Of a stretch of 64,000 nt of DNA, positions 36,295-45,900 are shown in pieces. The number at the start of each line of letters is the position of its first letter. The first letter of the stretch is position 1. Under the pieces are notes generated by a model. It did not search any database. It was not told where the DNA came from and saw only the letters and a program-made list of their open reading frames with translations. Position numbers and translations under genes: made by a program. The stretch comes from Salinibacterium xinjiangense (lineage in GTDB: Bacteria; Actinomycetota; Actinomycetes; Actinomycetales; Microbacteriaceae), in the NCBI RefSeq assembly GCF_014645015.1, contig NZ_BMLC01000001.1, positions 248,001 through 312,000 of the forward strand, written 5' to 3'.

Positions 36295-38772
36295 ATGACG
36301 AAAGGACGGCTCCGGGTCATGCTCGGGGCCGCTCCGGGCGTCGGCAAGACGTTCGCGATGCTGGAAGAGGGTCGACGTCTTGCCGATACCGGCCTCGACG
36401 TGGTCGTTGCCGTCGTGGAGACTCACGGTCGCGCTGCCACGTTGGCGTTGGTGGAGGGGCTCGAGATCCTCCCGCGTCGTGCGGTCGACCACCGTGGTGT
36501 CACGCTCGACGAGATGGACCTCGAGGGCCTTCTCGCCCGCAAACCCGAGCTTGCCCTGGTGGACGAGCTCGCCCACACGAACGCGCCGGGCTCTGAGCAC
36601 AGCAAACGCTGGCAGGAGGTACAGGCGATCCTGGATGCCGGCATCGACGTGATTTCGACCGTCAATATCCAGCACATCGAAAGCCTCAACGATGTCGTTC
36701 GCCAGATCACCGGCGTGGTGCAGCAGGAGACGATCCCGGATGCCGTGCTGCGAAGCGCAGACCAGGTCGAGTTGATCGACCTGGCACCCCAGGCCCTGCG
36801 GGACCGCCTCGGCGAGGGAAAGGTGTATCCCACCGCTCGGGTGGATGCCGCGCTCAGCAACTATTTCCGACTCGGAAACCTGACCGCCCTCCGCGAACTC
36901 GCCCTGCTGTGGCTCGCGGACGAGGTGGATTCGGCACTGAAGAAGTATCGCGCGGAGCAGGGAATCGCAAACTCCTGGAGTGCCCGTGAACGTGTCGTGG
37001 TGGCCCTCACCGGTGGTCACGAGGGCGAAACCCTGCTGCGCCGCGGTGCCCGGATCGCATCGCGGTCGGCAGGTGGTGAGCTTTTCGCTGTGCACGTGAC
37101 GACCTCCGATGGCCTCGCCGAAACGAATCCAGGAACCCTCGAGGTGCAGCGCGCCCTTGTGGAGACGCTCGGCGGGACGTATCACCAGGTGGTCGGCGAG
37201 CAGATCCCGCGCACACTCGTCGAGTTCGCCCGAGGCGTCGATGCCACCCAGCTGGTGATCGGAGTCAGCCGACGCAGCAGGCTCAGCACACTGCTGACGG
37301 GCGCCGGAACCTCGGCCACGGTGATCCGCGAATCCGGAGATATCGACGTGCACATCGTGTCGCACGGGCAGGCTGGCCGCCGCAAACTCCCGACCCTCGG
37401 TGGCGCATTGTCCCTGCGGCGCAGGATTGTCGGCTTCCTGTTGGTCGCCGCAGGATTGCCGCTACTGACCTGGATTCTCGGTTCCTTCCGCAGCGACGAG
37501 TCGATGACGAGCGACGTGCTGACATTCCAGCTGTTCGTCGTCGTGGTCGCACTCGTCGGTGGCATCTGGCCCGCCCTGGTCGCCGCCATGGCCGCGGGCC
37601 TGCTCCTGGACTTCTTCTTCGTGGATCCGCTCTATCGGGTCACCATCACCGACCCGCTGCACCTGCTTGCCCTCGTGATCTTCGTGATCATCGCGGTATT
37701 GGTGAGTATCGTCGTCGATCAGGCGGCCCGGCGATCGCGAGTCGCATCCCGGGCGGTGGCCGAATCCGAGACCCTGGCCAACATCGCCAGCGGCGTGCTC
37801 AGTGGCCAGGATGCGCTCGATGCTCTGGTCGCGCGACTGCGTGAGTCGTTCGGCATGACCAGCGTGATCCTGCGGGCGAACGGCGTGGCCATCTACACGG
37901 CGTCGGATGCCGCGGCGGCAAGAGACACCGACATCGAGTCGAGCTTCCCGGTGGGCGATCGCGCCAGCCTGCATCTGCGCGGCCACGAGTTGCCGGCGTC
38001 AGACCGCAGGATTCTCGGTGCCTTCCTGTCACAGATCGGCACGGCCCTGGCGCAGCGGGAGTTGCGCACAGAAGCCGACCGGATGCGGCCGGTCGCCGAG
38101 GCGGACCGGCTCCGCACCGCCCTGCTCGCCGCGGTGGGGCACGATCTGAGGCGCCCGCTGGCTGCAGCGACTGCTGCCGTGACGGGGCTGCGCTCGACGG
38201 GCGTCGACCTCAGCGACACGGATCGTTCAGAACTGCTCGAGGCTGCCGAGGTCAGCCTCGATTCTCTCGCAGACCTCGTCACCAAATTGCTCGACGCCAG
38301 CCGACTGCAGGCCGGAGTTCTCGGATTTTCCCTGGCTCCTCTCGCACTCGATGAGGTGGTCATCGGCGCTCTCGACGAGCTCGGGCTTGCACCCGGCGAA
38401 GTGCAGCTCGAGCTGACTGCCGTGCCGCTGGTCGAAGCCGACGAGGTGCTTCTGCAGCGCGCGGTAGTCAACGTTCTGGCCAATGCACTGCGGTTCTCCC
38501 CGGCAAACACGCCCCCGGTCATGGCGACGAGCGAGTTCGGCGGCCGTGTGCAGCTCCGCATCATCGATGCAGGCCCGGGTATCCCCGTCGATCGGCGGGA
38601 GGATGTGTTTGTGGCGTTCCAGAGACTCGGCGACGTCGACAACACCACCGGTGTGGGGCTGGGCCTCGCGCTGTCCAAGGGTTTCGTCGAGGCGATGGGC
38701 GGATCCATCGAGGTTGAGGATACCCCCGGCGGTGGACTGACCATGGTGATCGATTTGGGAGCCGCACGATGA
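36295..38772 (+). CDS. kdpD: Sensor histidine kinase KdpD
   Basis: 825 residues. Domain order is the N-terminal KdpD domain with Walker A GAAPGVGKTFAML (from about residue 10) and VDELAHTNAPGS, a universal-stress-like domain (about 230-350), four close membrane helices (about 385-480, DUF4118), a GAF-like region, a phosphoacceptor helix with AVGHDLRRPLAAATAAV, and the ATP-binding N, G1 and G2 boxes NVLANALRFSP, DAGPGIP and GVGLGLALSKG. It senses low K+ or osmotic stress and phosphorylates KdpE, whose ATG overlaps its stop. Confidence 0.96.
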   Translation: MTKGRLRVMLGAAPGVGKTFAMLEEGRRLADTGLDVVVAVVETHGRAATLALVEGLEILPRRAVDHRGVTLDEMDLEGLLARKPELALVDELAHTNAPGSEHSKRWQEVQAILDAGIDVISTVNIQHIESLNDVVRQITGVVQQETIPDAVLRSADQVELIDLAPQALRDRLGEGKVYPTARVDAALSNYFRLGNLTALRELALLWLADEVDSALKKYRAEQGIANSWSARERVVVALTGGHEGETLLRRGARIASRSAGGELFAVHVTTSDGLAETNPGTLEVQRALVETLGGTYHQVVGEQIPRTLVEFARGVDATQLVIGVSRRSRLSTLLTGAGTSATVIRESGDIDVHIVSHGQAGRRKLPTLGGALSLRRRIVGFLLVAAGLPLLTWILGSFRSDESMTSDVLTFQLFVVVVALVGGIWPALVAAMAAGLLLDFFFVDPLYRVTITDPLHLLALVIFVIIAVLVSIVVDQAARRSRVASRAVAESETLANIASGVLSGQDALDALVARLRESFGMTSVILRANGVAIYTASDAAAARDTDIESSFPVGDRASLHLRGHELPASDRRILGAFLSQIGTALAQRELRTEADRMRPVAEADRLRTALLAAVGHDLRRPLAAATAAVTGLRSTGVDLSDTDRSELLEAAEVSLDSLADLVTKLLDASRLQAGVLGFSLAPLALDEVVIGALDELGLAPGEVQLELTAVPLVEADEVLLQRAVVNVLANALRFSPANTPPVMATSEFGGRVQLRIIDAGPGIPVDRREDVFVAFQRLGDVDNTTGVGLGLALSKGFVEAMGGSIEVEDTPGGGLTMVIDLGAAR

Positions 38773-39464
38773 AACTACTGATCGCCGACGACGATCCGCA
38801 GATGCTGAGGGCGCTGCGCATCACCCTGACCGCCCGCGGTTATGACGTGGTGACAGCTCACGATGGCAAGGCAGCCCTCGATGCCGCGATCAATACTCAC
38901 CCTGACATCATCGTCATCGACCTGGGGATGCCCGGGCTCACCGGCATCGAGGTGATCGAAGCCATTCGTGGTTGGAGCTCGGTACCCGTGCTGGTGGTTT
39001 CTGGCCGCAGCGACAGCTGGGACAAGGTGGAGGCGCTCGACGCTGGAGCGGACGACTACGTCACCAAGCCATTCTCGGCCGATGAGCTGCTCGCGCGGAT
39101 CCGCGCACTGTCTCGCCGAACTCCGGCCGCTACCGATGATCCGGTGGTGAACTTCGGTGACGTGACTGTCGACCTGGCAGCGCGGGTGGTGACGCGCAGT
39201 GGAACGCCGGTACGACTGACACCCACGGAATGGCGACTTCTCGAGGTTCTGCTGCGCAACCATGATCGGCTGGTCACCCGAGAGACGCTGCTCACCGAGG
39301 TCTGGGGGCCGCAGTACACGACAGACACCGGCTATCTGCGCCTGTACCTCGCACAGCTCCGCAAAAAGCTCGAACCCGAACCCCATGCTCCCCGGTATCT
39401 GCTCACCGAAGCGGGGATGGGTTACCGGTTCAGTCCAGGGGAGGCGGGGACGCCGCCTCGATAG
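38769..39464 (+). CDS. kdpE: Response regulator KdpE (OmpR family)
   Basis: 231 residues. The receiver domain has the acidic pair (IADDDP), phosphoacceptor Asp in IVIDLGMPGLTG, and Lys in YVTKPFSADELLARI. The C-terminal winged helix has LTPTEWRLLEVLLRNHDRLVTRETLL and TDTGYLRLYLAQLRKKLEP. It is coupled to kdpD by a 4-bp overlap. It probably activates the kdp operon, perhaps through the repeats at 31567-31607. Its last 35 bp overlap the 3' end of the convergent aldolase gene. Confidence 0.95.
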   Translation: MKLLIADDDPQMLRALRITLTARGYDVVTAHDGKAALDAAINTHPDIIVIDLGMPGLTGIEVIEAIRGWSSVPVLVVSGRSDSWDKVEALDAGADDYVTKPFSADELLARIRALSRRTPAATDDPVVNFGDVTVDLAARVVTRSGTPVRLTPTEWRLLEVLLRNHDRLVTRETLLTEVWGPQYTTDTGYLRLYLAQLRKKLEPEPHAPRYLLTEAGMGYRFSPGEAGTPPR

Positions 39465-40479
39465 CTGCGAGCAGGTCGTCGACATCGGCCTCCGTGGTGG
39501 TGAATGCCGTCACGAATCTCACGCGGGTTGGGTCCCACCTGTCGCGGTAGAACGAGAAGCCGTCGACGAGCAGACTCGAGATCGTCGATTCGGCGAGGGT
39601 GACGAACAGCAGGTTCGCCCGCGGGGTACCGATCACACTGGTCCCAGGAATCGACGCAAGGCCGTGCGCGAGACGTGCGGCCATGCCGTTAGCGTGTGCG
39701 GCGTTCTGCAGCCAGAGGTCATCGGTGAGGTACGCGTCCAGCTGGGCTGCCTGGAATCGCATCTTCGACGCGAGTTGGCCCGCACGCTTCTGGCGGTATC
39801 GGAGCTCGATGGTTTTCGATCGATCGAAGACCACTACGGCCTCCGCATTCATGGTGCCGTTTTTGGTCGCACCGAAGGAGAGGATGTCGACCCCGGACCG
39901 CCAGGTCATATCGGCGGGGGTCGCCCCGATGCTGACCAGCGCGTTGGTGAATCGAGCACCGTCCATATGCGTGGCGAGCCCCGCGCCTCGTGCGATCCCG
40001 GTCAATTCGCCGAGCTCAGCGAGCGAATAGACGCTGCCCGTCTCGGTCGCCTGCGTGACGCTGACCACAGAGGGCTGCACCGACTGCACCTCACCACGCC
40101 CACGGTTCACGGCGGCGGCAAGGGTATCCGGGTGCAGCTTGCCGTCGTCTCCGGGAAGGGAGACCAGTTTGGCGCCATTGCTGAAGAACTCAGGAGCCCC
40201 GGCCTCATCGTTGTTGATGTGACTGTCCCCGTGGCACAACACTGCCCCCCACGGTGGGGTGAGGGCCGCCAGGGCGAGGCCGTTCGCGGCAGACCCCGTG
40301 CTCACGATGAGCACATCAAGCTCGCATTCGAAGACATCTCGAAGCCGCCCGGTCACCCTTTCGGTGACGTCATCTGCACCATATGGCACAGCTCGACCAC
40401 CCGCCTGCTCGGCCAGGGCCGCGACGATCCCGGGTGACACTCCCGCGGTGTTGTCGCTGGAGAAGACGCGCTCGAACAT
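39430..40479 (-). CDS. Low-specificity L-threonine aldolase family PLP enzyme
   Basis: 349 residues. It cleaves L-threonine or related beta-hydroxy amino acids to glycine and an aldehyde. Family features are FSSDNTAGVSPGIVAAL, CHGDSHINNDEAGAPEFF, HMDGARFTNALVSIG and the PLP-lysine segment DILSFGATKNGTMNAEAVVVFD. AGGAGG lies 6 bp before ATG 40479; the longer frame to 40500 starts inside that site. The 3' end overlaps kdpE antisense by 35 bp. Confidence 0.9.
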   Translation of the reverse strand: MFERVFSSDNTAGVSPGIVAALAEQAGGRAVPYGADDVTERVTGRLRDVFECELDVLIVSTGSAANGLALAALTPPWGAVLCHGDSHINNDEAGAPEFFSNGAKLVSLPGDDGKLHPDTLAAAVNRGRGEVQSVQPSVVSVTQATETGSVYSLAELGELTGIARGAGLATHMDGARFTNALVSIGATPADMTWRSGVDILSFGATKNGTMNAEAVVVFDRSKTIELRYRQKRAGQLASKMRFQAAQLDAYLTDDLWLQNAAHANGMAARLAHGLASIPGTSVIGTPRANLLFVTLAESTISSLLVDGFSFYRDRWDPTRVRFVTAFTTTEADVDDLLAAIEAASPPPLD

Positions 40480-40545
40480 ATTCCGCCTCCTGGATCGCAC
40501 CAGGGGCGATGCACTTCAAGAATAGGTCACGCGAGTGCTTCGCCG

Positions 40546-40872
40546 TCAGCTCCGCACACCGACGCCAGAGAACAACAGCGCGATGACTCCGCCAGTGGCA
40601 CCCGGAATCCCGATGATCGCGAAGATTCGAAGCCGTCCCTGGACGACGACGTTCTCGATCTTCGCAGCGCTACCGAGCGCTATCAGATACCGCGCCACGC
40701 CGATCAGCGACGACGCGAAGAACGGATTGACGGCGAGGGAAGATCCGCCGACCAGGAACCCGAACAGGGCAGCGAGAATCCCGCGCGGGGTGACGAAACT
40801 GTACGCGACGGAGAATTCTGACGTGGCCGAACTGTATGCCCGCTGTCTGGACGCGTGCCAGATATCGTGCAC
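40546..40872 (-). CDS. Hypothetical two-helix membrane protein downstream of rnpB
   Basis: 108 residues from GTG 40872. Two hydrophobic stretches are visible (ILAALFGFLVGGSSLAVNPF and IFAIIGIPGATGGVIALLFS) with KIENVVVQGRLR between them. The open frame extends to 40941 inside the RNase P RNA gene, which sets an upper limit for the start. The ribosome site is weak and I do not recognise a family, so it may be lineage-specific or miscalled. Confidence 0.4.
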   Translation of the reverse strand: MHDIWHASRQRAYSSATSEFSVAYSFVTPRGILAALFGFLVGGSSLAVNPFFASSLIGVARYLIALGSAAKIENVVVQGRLRIFAIIGIPGATGGVIALLFSGVGVRS

Positions 40873-40882
40873 AGTCCGAGGG

Positions 40883-41260
40883 AGGAATGGGCCGGCTGAT
40901 ACGCCGGGTTCTGTCTTCGCCCGAGGGCGATGGACGGCCATCTATCTACGACGTACGTTGCCGCACGCCTCTAGCGGTCTACCCGGAAGCTGGGCGAGCA
41001 GCCTTGAACGCTTCCTGTCTGACCTTGCTCCTGGCGAGGTTTACATAGCCGACCGGGTCACCCCGGCCGCTGGTGGTCTCTTACACCACCGTTTCACCCT
41101 TACCCCCGTGTGTAGAAACACACAGTGGCGGTCTGCTTTCTGTTGCACTATCTCGCGGGTTACCCCGGGTGGGTGTTACCCACCGCCATGCTCTGCGGAG
41201 CCCGGACGTTCCTCGGGAGGCATTGCTGCCCCACGCGGCCGTCTTGCCGACCCATTCGGT
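40883..41260 (-). ncRNA. rnpB: RNase P RNA, bacterial class A
   Basis: The minus strand carries the conserved RNase P RNA core. Near the 5' end are GAGGAACGTCCGGGCTCC and the helix-P1 strand GAATGGGTCGGC. In the middle are GTGCAACAGAAAGCA, GGGTAAGGGTGAAACGGTGG and TAAGAGACCACC, then AAACCTC...GGAGCAAGGTCA. Near the 3' end are AGATAGATGGCCGTC and ACAGAACCCGGCGTATCAGC. The 3' GCCGGCCCATTC (plus 40885-40896) pairs with the 5' P1 strand (plus 41246-41257). Ends are set from P1 and are good to a few bases. It processes the 5' ends of tRNA precursors. Confidence 0.96.
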
Positions 41261-41268
41261 TGGTAAGC

Positions 41269-42009
41269 CTACAGTCCTGATTCGGCGGTGCGCACGAGGA
41301 TGGCTTCGCTCGACGCACACATGATGATGTCGTCGGGGGCTGCGGCACGGATGGCCTGCATCTCGTTCTCGAGTAGCTTCACACCGGATGCGAGCGACAC
41401 TCCCCCGCGGAGCATTGAGGCTCCTGTTCCGTACCGTGATCGCTGCTTTTCGTACAGCGCGAGGAGGTCGGAGGGAACCTTCGCGGCGACGGCGTCACGT
41501 CCTGAGGCTGCGACGGTGCGCTCAGCGGCGACGGTGCTGAGCGATGCCGCTTTTACCGCCTCGATCTCGGCCGTCCTGACAGCGAGAGCCTCGAGCTGGG
41601 CCGTGGTCTTATTGACCTCGGTTTGCTGCGTTTCGAGTCGCTCCATGACAGCCAGCTCGATCTCTTCGAGATCGCCGAGGCGCTTGCGCAGCGCGGTCAG
41701 CTCCTGTTCGAGCGCTGCGACATCCTTGACCGATGAGCTCGCCTGCACTCGCGAATCGTCACGTTTGATGCGCGCTTCGACCACCTCGACATCGGATTCG
41801 ATGCGCTTCAACTCGATCCCGATGTCTTCCAGGCCACCCTTCTGCTCGGCGAACCTCTGGCGAATCACTGCCGTGTCCTTCTCGAAACCGGCGAGGGTCG
41901 CAAGCTCCGGAATGCTCTTCGCCCGGTGGTCGAGCTGCGCGAGTCTGGTGTCGAGCGCCTGCAGTTCGAGCAGCAGGGCCTGGTCATTCGGGCTGGCTTT
42001 CAACGCCAT
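41269..42009 (-). CDS. Coiled-coil protein of the C4-type zinc-ribbon family (DUF164-like), zinc site lost
   Basis: 246 residues. About 1-170 form a long coiled coil of Leu/Glu/Arg heptads (LLELQALDTRLAQLDHRAKSI onward), and the C-terminal 60 residues match the family tail (YGTGASMLRGGVSLASGVKL then AIRAAAPDDIIMCASSEAILVRT). The usual four cysteines (CxxC ... CxxC) are reduced to one, so zinc binding is unlikely. The ATG at 42009 is preceded by GAGAGTG. The gene sits between the nif3-like gene and rnpB, a conserved actinobacterial arrangement. The function is unknown. Confidence 0.8.
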   Translation of the reverse strand: MALKASPNDQALLLELQALDTRLAQLDHRAKSIPELATLAGFEKDTAVIRQRFAEQKGGLEDIGIELKRIESDVEVVEARIKRDDSRVQASSSVKDVAALEQELTALRKRLGDLEEIELAVMERLETQQTEVNKTTAQLEALAVRTAEIEAVKAASLSTVAAERTVAASGRDAVAAKVPSDLLALYEKQRSRYGTGASMLRGGVSLASGVKLLENEMQAIRAAAPDDIIMCASSEAILVRTAESGL

Positions 42010-42027
42010 GTGTTCACTCTCTCGGTT

Positions 42028-42054
42028 GTGCTGTACTAACTCAGTCGTGCTGTA
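42028..42054. repeat. Direct repeat GTGCTGTA upstream of the coiled-coil gene
   Basis: GTGCTGTA occurs at 42028-42035 and 42047-42054, spaced 19 bp, in the 61-bp gap between the nif3-like stop and the next ATG. The same 8-mer, followed by A-runs, is tandemly repeated in the sigA leader at 5974-6015, there on the opposite strand. Function unknown. Confidence 0.5.
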
Positions 42055-42070
42055 GAAAAATCGGCGATAG

Positions 42071-42889
42071 TCACTGCACGATGGCGAAGTCCCAGGGATC
42101 GGTGCGCAATTCACTCACCGTAATGGTGACGCCGGGCAGTTCGCGGCGCAACTCGGTCGCGGCATTCTCGAGCCACAGCCATTCGCTGGCCCAGTGTGAC
42201 ACGTCGATGAGCGCAGGCCCACCGCCGGCCCGGGCATTCTCCTTCGCCTCTGACGCTGGGTGATGACGTAGATCGCTGGTGATGTAGACATCGGCCGACG
42301 TCACCGCAGGATCCGAGAGGTATGCATCGCCCGCGCCGCCACACAGGGCCACGGTGGTGATGAGCCTGTCGAATTCACCGGCAACCCGGATTCCACTGGC
42401 CGTCGCCGGCAGGATGTCGCCGAGTGCGCGAGCGAGCGTACCGAGCGTGATCGGGTGCGCAAGAACGCCAACCCGCCCGATACCGCGAGCAGGATTCGTG
42501 CCGACAATGATCGGGCGCACGTCAAGGAGGCCCAACCTGGCGGCAAACACGGCGGAGGTGCCGGTCTCCACCACGTCGGCGTTCGTATGCGCCGCCAGAA
42601 GCGCGCAATTCGCGCGGATGAGCCGTGACAGTGTTGCGCCCTTGTAGCGGTCGGTAGACACCGATGTGACGCCGCGCAGCAGCAGGGGGTGATGCACGAG
42701 GAGCATGTCAACACCCGAGTCGACTGCCTCATCGGCGGTGTCGAGAACGGCATCCACGGCCAGGAGAATGGAATCGACCCCAGCGTCACGCTCACCGGAG
42801 ATCAACCCGACGGCATCCCAACTCTCGGCACCGGCCGAGGGCCAGAGCCGTTCCACGGCGGCGGCAACATCGGCAACGGTCGTAGGCAC
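42071..42889 (-). CDS. Nif3-like dinuclear metal centre protein
   Basis: 272 residues of the Nif3/YbgI family, which form hexameric rings with a dinuclear metal site. Visible ligands are in LLVHHPLLLRGV (HH pair), AAHTNADVV, and near the C-terminus DVSHWASEWLW (His and Glu). AESWDAVGLISGE is the N-terminal family mark. A GTG at 42889 starts the protein. Some members act as GTP cyclohydrolase-like enzymes, but the role in actinobacteria is not known. It is probably co-transcribed with the coiled-coil gene and rnpB. Confidence 0.9.
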   Translation of the reverse strand: MPTTVADVAAAVERLWPSAGAESWDAVGLISGERDAGVDSILLAVDAVLDTADEAVDSGVDMLLVHHPLLLRGVTSVSTDRYKGATLSRLIRANCALLAAHTNADVVETGTSAVFAARLGLLDVRPIIVGTNPARGIGRVGVLAHPITLGTLARALGDILPATASGIRVAGEFDRLITTVALCGGAGDAYLSDPAVTSADVYITSDLRHHPASEAKENARAGGGPALIDVSHWASEWLWLENAATELRRELPGVTITVSELRTDPWDFAIVQ

Positions 42890-42935
42890 GATTCCAGTCT
42901 ACGGGCGGCGTGACGATGGCCCGGTGTCGCCTCGG

Positions 42936-45900
42936 TCAGGCTCGCAGCGACTCCTGGCGGCGAATTGCCGGCACTCCGGCCACCAGCGGCAGGATGATGC
43001 CGAGCGCGAGAGCGACGATCACACCGAGATCTGTGCTCGCCAGCTCACCCTCGAGTGGAACCCCGAGCACGGAGAACACGAAGCCCTGCCATGACAACCA
43101 GCTGACGGTCGCCGTCGTGAGCCCAAACCCGACGACGCTGATCAGGACCAGTCCTGCGAGGTTCACCCACCGCACGTCGGGGTAGACGCCCCCACGCCTG
43201 AGCAGAGATTCGCTGTCGAAACGACGATTGCGAATCATCATCTCCGACCCGAAGATTCCGATCCAGGCCGCTGTTGGCACCGCTATGGTGGTCGCGAAAT
43301 CCCTGAATACGTCGCGGATGCCGGCCGTGGCCGTGACGACCATGAGCGTGGCAAGCCCTGCCAACACGATGCCGACGACGACAACGGACCATTGTCTCGG
43401 CAATTTCACTCCGGCACTCTGCAGGGCGAGACCGCCTGAGTACATGGTGATCACAACACCGGAGAGAAGTCCCAGCGCCGTGGCGGCGATAAGCGGGATC
43501 GGATACCAGTCCGGGAGCAGTCCGGCGAGAGTCTGCACGGGTTCCGTCGCCAGCCCTGCTGCTATGGCAGGGCTCGACGCTGCGAGGATCGCGCCGTAGG
43601 CGATGAGCACAAAGGCGGGAATAGCCGTGCCGAACGTGGCGAAGAGCATGGATGATGCTCCGCTGGACGACGGGCGTTGGTACCTGGCAAGATCCGCACC
43701 GCTGAAAGCCCAGACCAGCCCAACCACGCTGAACACCAGCACCGCACCACCCATCGCAAGCACCCACGAACCGTCTCCGACAGTCAGCGCCCGGGGAATG
43801 TCTATGTATTGTGCCGTCAACCCGATGAGGCCGAGGATCAGCACCACGGACACGACCGTCAAGACGAGCTGGATGCGCGCAAGCAGCGGGTATCCGACGA
43901 AGGCCACGAGCAAAGCAAGGACGAGCGTTATCGCCAACGTCGCAAGCGAGGTCGGCTGGAGGTCGGCTGCAACACCCTCGATGGAAGTCACTGCGGCCAC
44001 CGATGTCGCCAGCAGCCACAGCAATACCGCACCCCAGAACACCCGGGAGATCACCGCGAGCACCGCCGGAACGACGTTTCCCAAGAGCCCGAATGTCGCC
44101 CTGGAGACGACCATCGTGGGCTGCCCGCTGAGCTTGCCGGCGAGGGTGGTCAGCGCCAGCGGGAAGAATGACAACGCCACACCGCCGAGGATGCTGACGA
44201 TCGACTGCCGCAGGCTCATTCCAGTAGCGAACACCACGGCCCCGAGGGCAACGCTGATGACCGAGGAGTTTGCAGAGAACCACAACCAGAACAATCGGAT
44301 GGCGCGGCCCGCGCGCACATCGACAGGGGTCGGCTCGAGCCCGGTGTGCTCGAGGCTGAGTACCCCCGGGTTCTTCGGCTCGTCGTCAAAGAGCACCTGC
44401 TCGTGTTCTGCGATGCGCACTGTCGAGTTCGGGCCGGGCGAAGGCACGACCGCGGAGACGGACGCAGCAGCTGCTGAACCTCCCGAAAGGATCGCCCCGA
44501 ATGCCCTGTCGGTGTCGTCGACGTCGTCGTCGAGTTCTTCCTCATAGGCCTGATCGATCACGGTGATGGAACCGCTGGTCATCGGGACCGGTCCGCCGGG
44601 CACGGTCGGCAGGGGCACGATGAACAGGGAGTCGAACGCTGTTAGTTCCACGGGCATAGATGCCGGCGCCGCCAGCTCCACAGGCATGGACGCCGGCGCC
44701 ACGGTGTCATCGTCGGTAAACCGTGACGGAGGCTCTTCGTCGGACGACCCGGCGTCGACTGGCGTCCCGGAACCCGCAGGTTCGTCAACCTCTTGCACCC
44801 TGTCGACCGGGAAGTACGCGGGAGGGGCAGAGGGAAGGCCAGACACCGGCGCCAGGTACTGCGGGGGCGACAGCGGCTCGATGAGCGCCGGCGGCGCAAA
44901 CATCCGGGCCACCTCGTCGACTCTATTGACCGATTCGGGTTCGACTGACTCGGGCGCAGCCTGTTCGGGCTCGACTGACTCGGGCGCAGCCTCGTCGGGC
45001 TCGACGGGTTCGGGCGCAGCTGATGACGCGGACTCTGGTTCTGCCTCAGCGGTTACCGGCTCCTCGAATCGGAGGCCGGCGCTCGCGTCAGGGGCGGCCA
45101 GCTCGTCATCCAGGTAGGCGACCTTGCCGGTCGCTGTGATCGACCAATTGAAAGGGCCGCGCTCTACCGGCGGCACCAACGGCTGCGCGGCAGCAGCCGC
45201 GGCCGCAGCGACGATCCAGGGAAACGGTTCGGGCGCTGGTTCGGGGCTCGGTTCCTGGGGTGATTCATCGTCCAGTTCCGGGGCGACTTCTGCGGGAACG
45301 CCAGAAGCCGGATCGGTGCTGGTTTCCAGGTCGGTGCTGGCTTCCAGACCCTTATTGGCTTCCAGGCCCGCGCTGGCATCCGCGCCCGTACTGGCTTCCT
45401 GGTCGGGGCCGGGCCCGTCGCCGACCGCTTGCGCGTCGTCGGCATCCGGTCCTGCCGTGGGTGCAAAAGCAGCAGCAGCGGAAACAGGCGCGGCGGCCTC
45501 CCATTCCGAAGGAACCGCAGCACTCGGCGCCCATGCCGTCCAGGCATTGGGTGCTTCGCGTTGCGGCACGGGAGGCTCGGCGACCGGCGCAGCGCTGTCG
45601 ATCGCATCGTCATCGGATGGCGCCGCATCAATTGGTCCGTCAGCGCCCGTTGCCGCATCGGCTGCCATCCCATAAACAGACTCGTCAGCGTCGGAGGCAC
45701 TATCGATTGGTGCATCATCGACGGACTCGAACGGAGAATAGTCGGACTCGTCGTCGGATGCCGCTGCCGCTGCCGGAATGCTGTCGCCTGCTGGTGAGTC
45801 GATAGATTCGCCGGCCGGTTCCCCCTGGGGTTGCTCCCACGCCGGAATTGATGAGACGAGCCCGGGCGCCGGGTCCTGACCGAACGGACCCTGACTAAGG

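Noticed and set aside
41081-41320. 79-codon minus-strand frame
   Set aside because: Lies within the conserved RNase P RNA gene and the end of the coiled-coil gene.
44563-45117. Ser/Gly-rich plus-strand frames opposite the NCS1 extension (also 45124-45675)
   Set aside because: They mirror the low-complexity coding of the minus strand; the single 1287-codon frame with a ribosome site is the better explanation.
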